This document shows, piece by piece, positions 1 through 6,132 of a stretch of DNA of 8,362 bases. Below the pieces are notes generated by a model. The model saw only the letters and a list, made by a program, of their open reading frames with translations, did no database searches and was not told where the DNA came from. The stretch's first letter is position 1. Every line of letters begins with the position of its first letter. A program made the position numbers and the translations under genes. The DNA is from JBCBKZ01 sp039026975. GTDB taxonomy: Bacteria > Bacteroidota > Bacteroidia > J057. The DNA is taken from positions 1-8,362 of the forward strand of contig JBCCLI010000294.1 of assembly GCA_039026975.1 (NCBI GenBank). Reading direction: 5' to 3'.

Positions 1-241
1 TTAACTGTAATGGTTGTTTTTCATGCCCCTTGATTTAGCGGCCCATAAAGCCCATCCTGTTCCGGGACGTTTTCTCTTTCTCTTTCATTAAATCGTATGA
101 CACCAGAGATGGACCAATACTCAATCCATTGGAAAACGGAGTCCTCTTGCTACCTTTCGGTTTAGTTAGGAGAATTTTTCAAAACAAATGTGGTTATTCA
201 TATGTATCTAAGACTATGTACTGCTAAAAAGAATTAGAAGA

Positions 242-748
242 ATGGGCGTAACAGACAGCAATAAAAAGTCAGCCATCATGTTCCATGGCAGCCTGGAAGA
301 AGAAATCCAACAGGTTCAGTTTAGAAGTGAATTTCAAAAAACGGCCTTAAACCTGATTCTGACTCACAACTGGTTCAAGGCAGTTGTGCAGCAGTTCCTA
401 AAGCCATTTGGGATTACCATGCAGCAGTTTAATGTATTGAGAATCCTTCGTGGGATGTACCCACAGCCTATTACTACTGCAGAGATCAGGAATCGTATGT
501 TGGATAAAATGTCAGATTCCTCTCGTATAGTGATTCGGCTACATGATAAAGGGCTAGCTCATAAAAAGGTAAATGCGAAGGACAAAAGACTGGTAGATGT
601 TACTATTACTGAAAAGGGACTAAAGCTGTTAAAGGAATTAGACGTGTATGAGCAGAAAATGGACTACCGGTTTAAAGGACTTTCTGAAGAAGAAGCGGCT
701 CAGTTTAACCATTTGTGTGAAAAGCTCCGCAGGGAAGGAGATGAGTAG
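242..748 (+). CDS. MarR-family winged-helix transcriptional regulator
   Basis: This 168-residue protein has the MarR layout. An N-terminal dimerisation helix (about residues 20-55, including LILTHNWFKAVVQQFLKPFG) is followed by ITMQQFNVLRIL, a helix-turn-helix centred on TTAEIRNRMLDKMSDSSR (about 78-95), and a beta wing NAKDKRLVDVTIT (111-123) holding the family's D-x-R-type motif (D114, K115, R116). A C-terminal dimerisation helix closes it. MarR proteins bind palindromic operators as dimers and usually repress; no ligand can be inferred here. The start at 242 has only a purine stretch (TTAGAAGA) directly against it, so a second ATG at 278 (MFHGSLEEE), where family-like sequence begins, is also possible. 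The gene converges on the CAP gene with 12 bases between stops. Its target is not evident, since no gene is co-directional and close. Family is secure, role is not. Confidence 0.93.
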   Translation: MGVTDSNKKSAIMFHGSLEEEIQQVQFRSEFQKTALNLILTHNWFKAVVQQFLKPFGITMQQFNVLRILRGMYPQPITTAEIRNRMLDKMSDSSRIVIRLHDKGLAHKKVNAKDKRLVDVTITEKGLKLLKELDVYEQKMDYRFKGLSEEEAAQFNHLCEKLRREGDE

Positions 749-760
749 CATGTCTCCACA

Positions 761-1519
761 TTAACGGCTCCCTCCCATCCCAAAATTTTGGGTACAGTAG
801 ATGAGCGGTAACACGCCCTCCTCCATGTCTGAAACCCTTATTTGAACTGAGCACCCCAGGGTAGTATGATCAGGCTTTAAAATAGCTCTCCTATGCCCTT
901 TAGAACCCATCCATGCTTTCACCACCTGCCTAGCAAAACTCAGGTAGGTATTTCTCTTAATCATCCTGCCATCTGATAAGAAAAACTCATAGTGATTCTT
1001 ACTGGAATTCCACACCCTGTAGTAAGTATCCCCATCCTTGTACATGTGCAGAAAAGAGCTGGCTACATTTTCAGAAACAGCATTGGCTTTAAATCGCTTA
1101 CTCCTGAGGGGAACAGTCTTATACCCAGGCTGATACGGATTGATGTGATCCACAAAATTATACCTGGTCATGGCATTTGCGTGCTGCTGCGCCATATTTC
1201 TGAGGGGGGCATAAAACTTCATGGGCCTAAGACCAAACTTTTTGCGCTCCTGATTGGTGGTATAATGTATGGCAGCACTTAATAACTGGATGGAAAGGTT
1301 GAAAGGGTCTATAGTATCCTGAAGGGCTGTGTTAGCGAAAAAGCCAAAGGCCGTCTCGGTAGCATAGGCAGAATCAGGGAAAGTATACCTTTCAGATTGA
1401 GTGGATGACTGGGCGGAAATAATAGGAGAATACAGGCTGCCTAATAAGAAAGAGGTGAAGACTGTGATAACAGAAAAGCTGGCGTTTTGGTAGAATATGT
1501 AAGGCGTGTGAATAGACAT
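761..1519 (-). CDS. Secreted CAP (SCP/PR-1-like) domain protein
   Basis: The reading frame is open from 1585, but I choose the internal ATG at 1519. It gives 252 residues with a signal-peptide-like hydrophobic stretch (about 14-36) ending S-A-Q, and it follows an A-rich run. The CAP domain spans about 80-250. It shows TTNQERKKFGL (87-97), a helix with QQHANAM and then F-x-DH (H125), the SEN motif (E150), W-M-x-S-x-GHR-x-AIL (203-214, H209) and the final strand YCTQNFG (241-247). H125, E150 and H209 correspond to the conserved His/Glu cavity of CAP proteins. CAP domains occur in extracellular proteins with varied roles (lipid binding, and peptidase activity in a few cases), so a biochemical activity cannot be assigned. 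An insertion between SEN and GHR (about 155-195), rich in Tyr and Lys, is longer than in minimal CAP domains. The gene diverges from the ParA gene and converges on the MarR gene. Confidence 0.9.
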   Translation of the reverse strand: MSIHTPYIFYQNASFSVITVFTSFLLGSLYSPIISAQSSTQSERYTFPDSAYATETAFGFFANTALQDTIDPFNLSIQLLSAAIHYTTNQERKKFGLRPMKFYAPLRNMAQQHANAMTRYNFVDHINPYQPGYKTVPLRSKRFKANAVSENVASSFLHMYKDGDTYYRVWNSSKNHYEFFLSDGRMIKRNTYLSFARQVVKAWMGSKGHRRAILKPDHTTLGCSVQIRVSDMEEGVLPLIYCTQNFGMGGSR

Positions 1520-1652
1520 TTTTAATGAAACTAGTTCCTGTATTAACAAATTGTTTATTCTCAGGGCTTGCTTGTAGAGGATCAAAATATTGTGTAAGTT
1601 TTATTTCCAAAATTTTACGGATTCCTGGAGCTTGAAGTTCGGTTTTACCCTT

Positions 1653-1691
1653 GTTAACCTTGTGTTATGTAGTGTTATCTGGATGTTAACC
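1653..1691 (+). promoter_or_regulatory. Nested direct-repeat array upstream of the ParA gene, possible operator
   Basis: The motif GTTAACC occurs at 1653-1659 and again at 1685-1691. Between the copies lie two copies of GTGTTAT (1662-1668 and 1672-1678). The inner pair is offset by exactly 10 bases and the outer pair by 32 bases, so each pair falls near the same face of the helix. GTTAAC is itself palindromic. The array ends 11 bases before the ParA-type start codon, inside the divergent intergenic region shared with the CAP gene. Autoregulation through upstream repeats is known for some ParA systems. That this array is an operator is inference from position and spacing only. Confidence 0.4.
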
Positions 1692-1702
1692 AAACGACCT
1701 AT

Positions 1703-2443
1703 ATGAAAATTATCGCTTTGTATAACATGAAGGGAGGAGTAGGGAAAACAGCCTCCTGCGTTAACTTAGCCTACCTCTCTGCTCTGGAAGGTGAGATAAC
1801 CCTACTATGGGATTTAGATCCGCAGGGTGCTTCTACCTATTACTTTAACCAGAAGGCAAAGCTTAAGGGTGGCGCAAAGCGACTTATCCATAGAAAAACG
1901 AATTTAAGCCAATTTGTTCAACCTACTCCCTACGACAGGCTAGACATTATTCCAGCAGACATCTCCAACAGAAAAATGGACTTTCTCCTGGACGACCAGA
2001 AGAAATCAGAGCTACACTTTAAAAAGATGTTGAAAGTGCTTAAGCAGGATTATAACTATGTATTCATAGATTGTCCGCCGGCCTTAAGCTTACTGTCAGA
2101 GAATATATTCCATGCAGCTCACTTGGTGCTATTCCCCATGATTCCTACTACCCTCTCTGAACGGGTCTTCAAGCAGGTGGAAAAGTATTTCCATAGAAAG
2201 AACTTTGATGCTAATAAGTTAGTGCCCTTTTACTCAATGGTAGATATCAGGAAAAAGCTTCATAAAGAGACTATGTACCAGTTTTCCAGTGAGCACAGGC
2301 AGGTGATGGAAACGTCCATTCCTTCTTCCAGCCTGGTAGAGCGTATGGGAGTACATCAGGCGCCCCTGTTTACCTATTCCCAGCGGTCTAAACCTGCCCA
2401 AGCATATAAAATGCTGTGGAAAGAGCTCAAACAAATAGGATAA
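1703..2443 (+). CDS. Orphan ParA/MinD-type (deviant Walker) ATPase
   Basis: This 246-residue protein is a compact ParA-family P-loop ATPase. The deviant Walker A motif KGGVGKT spans residues 10-16, with signature Lys10 and catalytic Lys15. The A' motif DLDPQGAST is at 37-45 and Walker B YVFIDCPP at 119-126. No N-terminal helix-turn-helix precedes the P loop, so it resembles short ParA/Soj-type rather than long plasmid-P1-type proteins. Such ATPases form ATP-dependent dimers that bind DNA or membrane non-specifically and position cargo (chromosomes, plasmids, protein complexes). The usual partner, ParB, is absent: the next gene is an unrelated oxidoreductase 120 bases away. There is also no replication gene here, so this is probably a chromosomal orphan ParA whose cargo is unknown. 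Start ATG at 1703 is the only sensible choice because KIIALYNMKGG is the canonical first strand. Confidence 0.93.
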   Translation: MKIIALYNMKGGVGKTASCVNLAYLSALEGEITLLWDLDPQGASTYYFNQKAKLKGGAKRLIHRKTNLSQFVQPTPYDRLDIIPADISNRKMDFLLDDQKKSELHFKKMLKVLKQDYNYVFIDCPPALSLLSENIFHAAHLVLFPMIPTTLSERVFKQVEKYFHRKNFDANKLVPFYSMVDIRKKLHKETMYQFSSEHRQVMETSIPSSSLVERMGVHQAPLFTYSQRSKPAQAYKMLWKELKQIG

Positions 2444-2483
2444 AATTACTTTTCTACTCTCTTCTTTCTAAATGATCATACTT

Positions 2484-2535
2484 TCTCTTAGCATAAGGCC
2501 ATATCTTAACTAGATAATTCTCTAAGAGATAATTC
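2484..2535 (+). promoter_or_regulatory. Direct and inverted repeats in the leader of the oxidoreductase gene
   Basis: The nonamer AGATAATTC is repeated at 2512-2520 and 2527-2535, offset by 15 bases. The octamer TCTCTTAG at 2484-2491 has its reverse complement CTAAGAGA at 2522-2529, overlapping the second nonamer. The cluster lies 28-80 bases upstream of the oxidoreductase start in a 120-base, A/T-rich gap. It could be a regulator site, but short A/T-rich repeats also arise by chance, so this is only a candidate. I saw no terminator-like hairpin after the ParA gene in the same gap. Confidence 0.25.
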
Positions 2536-2563
2536 AATACATCTTTCAATAGACTTAACTACT

Positions 2564-3964
2564 ATGCATAAGAATACCTCTGATACTTCCAGAAGGAAGT
2601 TTGTAAAGCAGCTTGGAAGCATGGCTGCCTTAGCTGGTGCTACCCAGCTCAACTGGGCTGAAAACGACCGTATCCAAATTCCCTATGAGAAGCCTACAGG
2701 AAAGTCATACAGCCCTAATGATACCATAGGACTGGCGGTGGTAGGGATGGGAATCATGGGTTTTAATAACCTAAATACGGCCATCCAGATGCCAGGTACC
2801 AAGCTCGTAGGAGTATGTGACCTGTATGATGGAAGGCTTGAACGCTCCAAGGAGGTCTATGGTAAGGATATTATTACTACGAGGGATTATGAAGAATTGA
2901 TAGATAATGATTCGGTGGATGCTGTATATGTAGCTACCTCAGATCATTGGCATGATAAGGTAGCTATAGCGGCCTTAAAGAAGGGGAAGCATGTCTACTG
3001 TGAAAAGCCTATGGTTCATAAACTGGAAGAAGGCCACGGCATTATCAAGGCACAAAAAGCCAGTGGTAAAGTACTACAGGTAGGCAGCCAACGGGTAAGC
3101 TCTATTGTATATCAGAAGGCCCGTGAAAGGTATAGGGCTGGAGATATAGGAGAATTGGTCTTGGCAGAAATCTTCTATGATAGGCAGTCCGCCCTTGGCG
3201 CATGGCAATATTCTATTCCTAGAGATGCCTCCGCTAAAACGGTGGATTGGAAAAGGTTTCTAGGTGATGCCCCTGATATGCCATATGATCCACTCAGGTT
3301 TTTCAGGTGGAGAAATTACCAGGATTATGGAACAGGCGTAGCTGGGGATCTATTTGTCCATTTGTTTTCTGGTCTTCATATGATGTTAGACTCTAAAGGG
3401 CCTGACCGTATTTATGCTACCGGTGGCCTACGTTACTGGAAGGACGGAAGAGATGTGCCGGACGTTACCCTTGGTAGCTATGACTATCCTGCCACGGATT
3501 CACATCCAGCCTTCAACGTACAAATGCGCGTGAACTTCATAGATGGTGGTGGCGGCGGTTCTGCCGTCAGGCTGGTAGGGACTGAGGGGGTACTTACCAT
3601 AGGCTGGAATGACATCAATATCACCAGAAGTAAATTATCAGAAGCCCCTGGATATGGTGGCTGGGATACTTTTAACACCTTTACAGAAGCTCAGCAAAAA
3701 GAATATAAGACCTGGTATGAGTCTACTTATCCTAAGTCTTACCGGATGGAGGCTCCCAAAGAAATCACCTTCTCGGCTCCTGAGGGCTACAGTGAGCATT
3801 GGGATCACCACTGGAACTTTATTGATGCGGTCAGACATGGTAAGGCTGTGGTGGAGGATGCCACCTTTGGTTTACAAGCAGCAGGTCCTGCCCTGGCTAC
3901 TAACCTCAGTTACTTCCAACAAAAGATCATCAACTGGAACCCTGATAAGATGATAGTTACTTAA
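2564..3964 (+). CDS. Tat-exported Gfo/Idh/MocA family oxidoreductase
   Basis: The protein has 466 residues. It begins with a twin-arginine signal: SRRKFVK at residues 9-15, then a mild hydrophobic stretch (17-29). This suggests folded export with bound cofactor to the periplasm. The N-terminal Rossmann fold starts at TIGLAVVGMGIMG, with G61-x-G63-x-x-G66. An acidic Asp86 follows the second strand (GVCDLYDG), which favours NAD(H). The family's CEKPM motif sits at 146-150, with Lys148 the expected catalytic lysine. The C-terminal alpha/beta domain includes VDWKRFLG (227-234) and GDLFVHLFSGLH (261-272), whose Asp262, His266 and His272 are candidate active-site residues. Members oxidise, reduce or isomerise sugars and polyols. 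The substrate is not predictable here, because no carbohydrate transport or hydrolase genes are adjacent. The length is typical of Tat-linked Bacteroidota members. Confidence 0.93.
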   Translation: MHKNTSDTSRRKFVKQLGSMAALAGATQLNWAENDRIQIPYEKPTGKSYSPNDTIGLAVVGMGIMGFNNLNTAIQMPGTKLVGVCDLYDGRLERSKEVYGKDIITTRDYEELIDNDSVDAVYVATSDHWHDKVAIAALKKGKHVYCEKPMVHKLEEGHGIIKAQKASGKVLQVGSQRVSSIVYQKARERYRAGDIGELVLAEIFYDRQSALGAWQYSIPRDASAKTVDWKRFLGDAPDMPYDPLRFFRWRNYQDYGTGVAGDLFVHLFSGLHMMLDSKGPDRIYATGGLRYWKDGRDVPDVTLGSYDYPATDSHPAFNVQMRVNFIDGGGGGSAVRLVGTEGVLTIGWNDINITRSKLSEAPGYGGWDTFNTFTEAQQKEYKTWYESTYPKSYRMEAPKEITFSAPEGYSEHWDHHWNFIDAVRHGKAVVEDATFGLQAAGPALATNLSYFQQKIINWNPDKMIVT

Positions 3965-3983
3965 AAGAGGTAGAATGATGGAA

Positions 3984-4043
3984 TCTTGGCGGCTTTGCGA
4001 TTTGGCGTGAAATACTGCACGCAAAGACGCAAAACCGCCAAGA
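3984..4043. repeat. REP-like imperfect palindrome, possible terminator
   Basis: Two 26-base arms (3984-4009 and 4018-4043) are reverse complements at 22 of 26 positions and enclose an 8-base loop (4010-4017). The arms open with TCTTGGCGG and close with CCGCCAAGA. Their inner parts contain CTTTGCG and CGCAAAGACGCAAAA. The element is more G+C-rich than the flanking intergenic DNA. It begins 20 bases after the oxidoreductase stop and lies before tag on the same strand, so transcription of the former would fold it into a strong hairpin. It lacks a clear T-run, so an intrinsic terminator is not certain. The structure fits a repetitive extragenic palindrome, but copy number elsewhere cannot be judged from this window. 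Confidence 0.7.
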
Positions 4044-4090
4044 ACATTCACAACACTACATTCACTCATTCTCTTATTCAAAACTAGTAC

Positions 4091-4651
4091 ATGGCTTGGG
4101 AAAACAGTTATTGTCAGTGGGTAGCAGATAAGCCGAATGATCTGCTGCACAAGCAGTATCATGATAAAGAGTATGGCTTTCCCATAGAGGAGGATAATGC
4201 CCTGTTTGAGAGGTTGATGCTGGAAGTAAATCAGGCGGGGCTTTCCTGGAGCACGATCTTGAAGAAAAAGGAGAACTTTCACAAAGCCTATGATGGCTTT
4301 AACATAGAGGTAGTAGCTAATTACAGCCAGGGAGAACGTGAAAGATTGCTGTCAGATGCAGGCATCATTCGGAATAAGTTGAAGGTAAATGCTGCTATTC
4401 ATAATGCCCAGCAGATACTGTTAATACAGCAAGAGGTTGGCTCTTTCAAAAACTGGCTGGATGAGCACCATCCCAAAGAAAAAATGGAGTGGGTAAAGCT
4501 CTTCAAAAAGAAGTTTAAGTTTGTGGGAGGGGAAATCGTCAATGAGTTTCTGATGAGTACGGGCTATTTACCTGGAGCACATGCAGTAGAATGCCCCATT
4601 TATGAGAAGGTACTCCCACATAAGCCCAGATGGATTACCCATCCTCATTAA
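4091..4651 (+). CDS. tag: DNA-3-methyladenine glycosylase I (Tag)
   Basis: This 186-residue protein matches Tag, the helix-hairpin-helix-superfamily glycosylase that excises 3-methyladenine from alkylated DNA in the cytoplasm and leaves an abasic site. Visible family marks include C-x-W-V (Cys8), YHDKEYG (His24), LEVNQAGLSWSTILKK (44-59, with Glu45 and Trp53 aligning to the base-pocket Glu38 and Trp46 of E. coli Tag), DAGIIRNKLK, FKFVG and a C-terminal H-x3-C (His164, Cys168). Cys8, His24, His164 and Cys168 reproduce the Tag zinc-snap ligands. Length is close to the E. coli enzyme (187 residues). The start at 4091 has no Shine-Dalgarno sequence, which is normal for the apparent phylum. A second alkylation-repair protein lies 1.5 kb downstream on the other strand. 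All key residues are intact, so the gene should be functional. Confidence 0.96.
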   Translation: MAWENSYCQWVADKPNDLLHKQYHDKEYGFPIEEDNALFERLMLEVNQAGLSWSTILKKKENFHKAYDGFNIEVVANYSQGERERLLSDAGIIRNKLKVNAAIHNAQQILLIQQEVGSFKNWLDEHHPKEKMEWVKLFKKKFKFVGGEIVNEFLMSTGYLPGAHAVECPIYEKVLPHKPRWITHPH

Positions 4652-4708
4652 GTGGAAGCGTAAAAGGTAAGACTAAGGTTAAGATTCGCTTAGGTGTTAG
4701 TAAGTCCG

Positions 4709-4729
4709 CCAGCTTTCTCAGATAGCTGG
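4709..4729 (+). terminator. Weak hairpin after tag
   Basis: CCAGCT at 4709-4714 pairs with AGCTGG at 4724-4729 around a 9-base loop, in the gap after tag. It is followed by TAAAAATGG rather than a T-run, so it is a poor intrinsic terminator. The right arm is part of TAGCTGGTAA (4723-4732), which recurs at 5460-5469 in front of the second DUF2846-type gene. Confidence 0.25.
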
Positions 4730-4801
4730 TAAAAATGGAGAGAACATACTTCATGCTTCAGCCCAAACAATCTCCTCCTTTCAACGGTCTTATATATAGT
4801 C

Positions 4802-4831
4802 GTAAGTAGGTATTTATCTACATCTACTTAC
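4802..4831 (+). promoter_or_regulatory. Inverted repeat in the leader of the first DUF2846 gene
   Basis: GTAAGTAG (4802-4809) and CTACTTAC (4824-4831) are perfect 8-base inverted repeats around a 14-base spacer. They lie 65 bases before the preferred start of the downstream secreted protein. If translation instead began at the upstream ATG (4834), the stem would abut the start codon and tend to mask it. The preferred downstream start would place it in the untranslated leader. An operator or leader hairpin is possible but unproven. Confidence 0.3.
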
Positions 4832-4896
4832 CTATGCAAAGCATTTACTACCCACAGCCAATAGGCCATTTCATGTTCCACCCTTATGTAAAGCTT

Positions 4897-5451
4897 ATGC
4901 AGAAGTATTGGCTAGTTATTCTTCTTTTCAGTGTATCTATTCCTACTTTTTCCCAGGTAGTAGTACCTCCTTCTGAAGGAAAAGCAGTAGTTTACTTCGT
5001 CCAGCCTTCATTTGTGGGCTCGCTTGATTCTTATAGAATCTTTGATAGAGATAATCTGATTGGGTTTATCTGGGGAAAGAATTATTTACGCTATGAATGT
5101 GAGCCTGGAGAACGCCTCTTGTGGGCCAGCTGTGAAAACCGCTTTTTTCTGGAAGCTTCCCTGGAAGCAAACAAGATCTATCTGGTTGAGGTTGATACCA
5201 GTCCTGGTATTTTAGCTGTAAGACTACATCTTAGGCTGGTTACTGATGGGGATGAACAGATAGGCAAGATCATGAAACTGCTGGCTAAGAAAGAGGAGAA
5301 AATACATTCCCCAGAAGAAATAGCTAAGTGGCAGGATAGATGGGAAAGATTTATCAACAGAGGATTGGCACGATATGAAAAGCTCAAAGGGGAGGGAAGC
5401 CCTACGATTAACCGCTTGGAAAAGGAGGACTTCATCCAACTGGAAGGCTAA
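4897..5451 (+). CDS. Secreted DUF2846-type protein, first of a tandem pair
   Basis: The frame is open from ATG 4834, with further ATGs at 4873 and 4897. I choose 4897 because MQKYWLVILLFSVSIPTFSQ is a complete, compact signal peptide (cleavage after F-S-Q) that lines up with the paralogue's. The mature part starts PPSEGKAVVYFVQPS (24-38), then a beta-rich domain with IGFIWGKNYLRYECEPGERLLWA (55-77), ENRFF (80-84) and ANKIYLVEV (91-99). This resembles the DUF2846 pattern of a G-K-A-x-V-Y-x-x-x-P-S strand, a G-x-N-Y-x-x-x-x-x-x-P-G-E turn and a final Y-x-V-E strand. A charged helical tail (about 118-184) follows. There is no lipobox cysteine, so a soluble periplasmic or secreted form is expected. 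Molecular function is unknown. It is 90 bases upstream of its paralogue and probably co-transcribed with it. Confidence 0.82.
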   Translation: MQKYWLVILLFSVSIPTFSQVVVPPSEGKAVVYFVQPSFVGSLDSYRIFDRDNLIGFIWGKNYLRYECEPGERLLWASCENRFFLEASLEANKIYLVEVDTSPGILAVRLHLRLVTDGDEQIGKIMKLLAKKEEKIHSPEEIAKWQDRWERFINRGLARYEKLKGEGSPTINRLEKEDFIQLEG

Positions 5452-5459
5452 CAGACACC

Positions 5460-5469
5460 TAGCTGGTAA
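5460..5469 (+). repeat. TAGCTGGTAA repeat preceding the second DUF2846 gene
   Basis: This decamer is identical to 4723-4732, which lies in the leader of the first DUF2846 gene. In both places GGAGAG follows shortly after (4737-4742 and 5483-5488), with different spacing. Because the two downstream genes are paralogues, this may be a remnant of a duplicated leader. Chance cannot be excluded for a match this short. Confidence 0.3.
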
Positions 5470-5541
5470 GCGTAAATAGCAGGGAGAGCTAGCCTATGGA
5501 AATGTTTCTTTGCACGCTTCCTTTGTCGAGTGAGAATTGAT

Positions 5542-6132
5542 ATGTATTTTTGGTTCAACATGAGAAATGTTTTTTTTCTGATCTTTTCCCTGCTTCTGTT
5601 CCCAGCAATAAGTGTAGCCCAACTTTTTCCTCCGCCAGAAGAGGGAAAGGCAGTGGTTTACTTTGTGAGGCCTTCAGGTCTAGGGGCAGCTATTAACTTC
5701 CAGCTATACCATGAGGAGGTCTTTATCGGTAAGTTTAATGGGGTTAACTATATGCGTTATGAATGCGAAGCAGGAGAACATGTTTTCTGGGCACGGGCAG
5801 AAAATCGTTCCTTTGTAAATGCGGACCTGCTGGCGAATAAGTCTTACATCATAGAACTAGTACCCCAAATGGGAGCCATTAAAGCGGGAGTAAAGCTGTT
5901 CCCCATCAAGCCAAATGAAAAGCGTCTCAAGAAGATTCACAAGCTGCTAGAGAAAAAGTCACCCAGAGAATTTAGTGAGGAGTTCCTTCAGGAGCAGCAG
6001 CTAAAGTTTCAGGATGATATAGCGAAAGGACTGGATAAATATAAACTTCTCAATGGGAAGCAAAGCCCAGCCATTAAGGTCTTATCAGCGGAAGATTATC
6101 ATGAAGATGAAGGTAAGGATGCGCTTCCCTAG
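5542..6132 (+). CDS. Secreted DUF2846-type protein, second of a tandem pair
   Basis: The open frame begins at a GTG (5530). ATGs at 5542 and 5560 are better candidates: 5542 has GAGA about eight bases upstream, and 5560 aligns with the paralogue's start. From 5542 the protein has 196 residues, with a strong signal peptide ending I-S-V-A-Q. The mature domain shares with its neighbour PP-x-EGKAVVYFV-x-PS, IG-x3-G-x-NY-x-RYEC-x2-GE, WA-x2-ENR-x-F and ANK-x-Y. The C-terminal helical tail (KKIHKLLEKKSPREFSEEF onward) is similar in charge and length but diverged in sequence, so the duplication is not recent. No lipobox is present. The function of DUF2846 proteins is unknown to me. The stop codon shares a CTAG with the stop of the convergent repair gene. 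Confidence 0.85.
   Translation: MYFWFNMRNVFFLIFSLLLFPAISVAQLFPPPEEGKAVVYFVRPSGLGAAINFQLYHEEVFIGKFNGVNYMRYECEAGEHVFWARAENRSFVNADLLANKSYIIELVPQMGAIKAGVKLFPIKPNEKRLKKIHKLLEKKSPREFSEEFLQEQQLKFQDDIAKGLDKYKLLNGKQSPAIKVLSAEDYHEDEGKDALP

Noticed and set aside
1..241. A 22-codon frame at 23-91 (+) and a short minus-strand frame ending in TAA at 1-3
   Set aside because: Both are very short, lack ribosome binding or conserved features, and the minus-strand frame is closed by an upstream stop at 85-87. I treat 1-241 as non-coding.
779..792. Perfect 14-bp palindrome CCCAAAATTTTGGG
   Set aside because: It lies inside the CAP gene and encodes the conserved NFG strand. It might help end the convergent MarR transcript, but coding constraint explains it.
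992..1282. 96-codon open frame on the plus strand
   Set aside because: It is antisense to the well-supported CAP domain and its translation has no recognisable features.
3609..3953. 114-codon open frame overlapping the oxidoreductase in another frame
   Set aside because: The oxidoreductase reading frame shows family motifs throughout; this frame is a low-complexity shadow.
3872..4282. 136-codon minus-strand open frame spanning the REP-like element and the start of tag
   Set aside because: It is antisense to two confident genes, crosses a palindrome and shows no domain pattern.
5459..5492. CTAGCT / AGCTAG inverted repeat between the two DUF2846 genes
   Set aside because: Only six base pairs with a 22-base loop; not distinguishable from chance.
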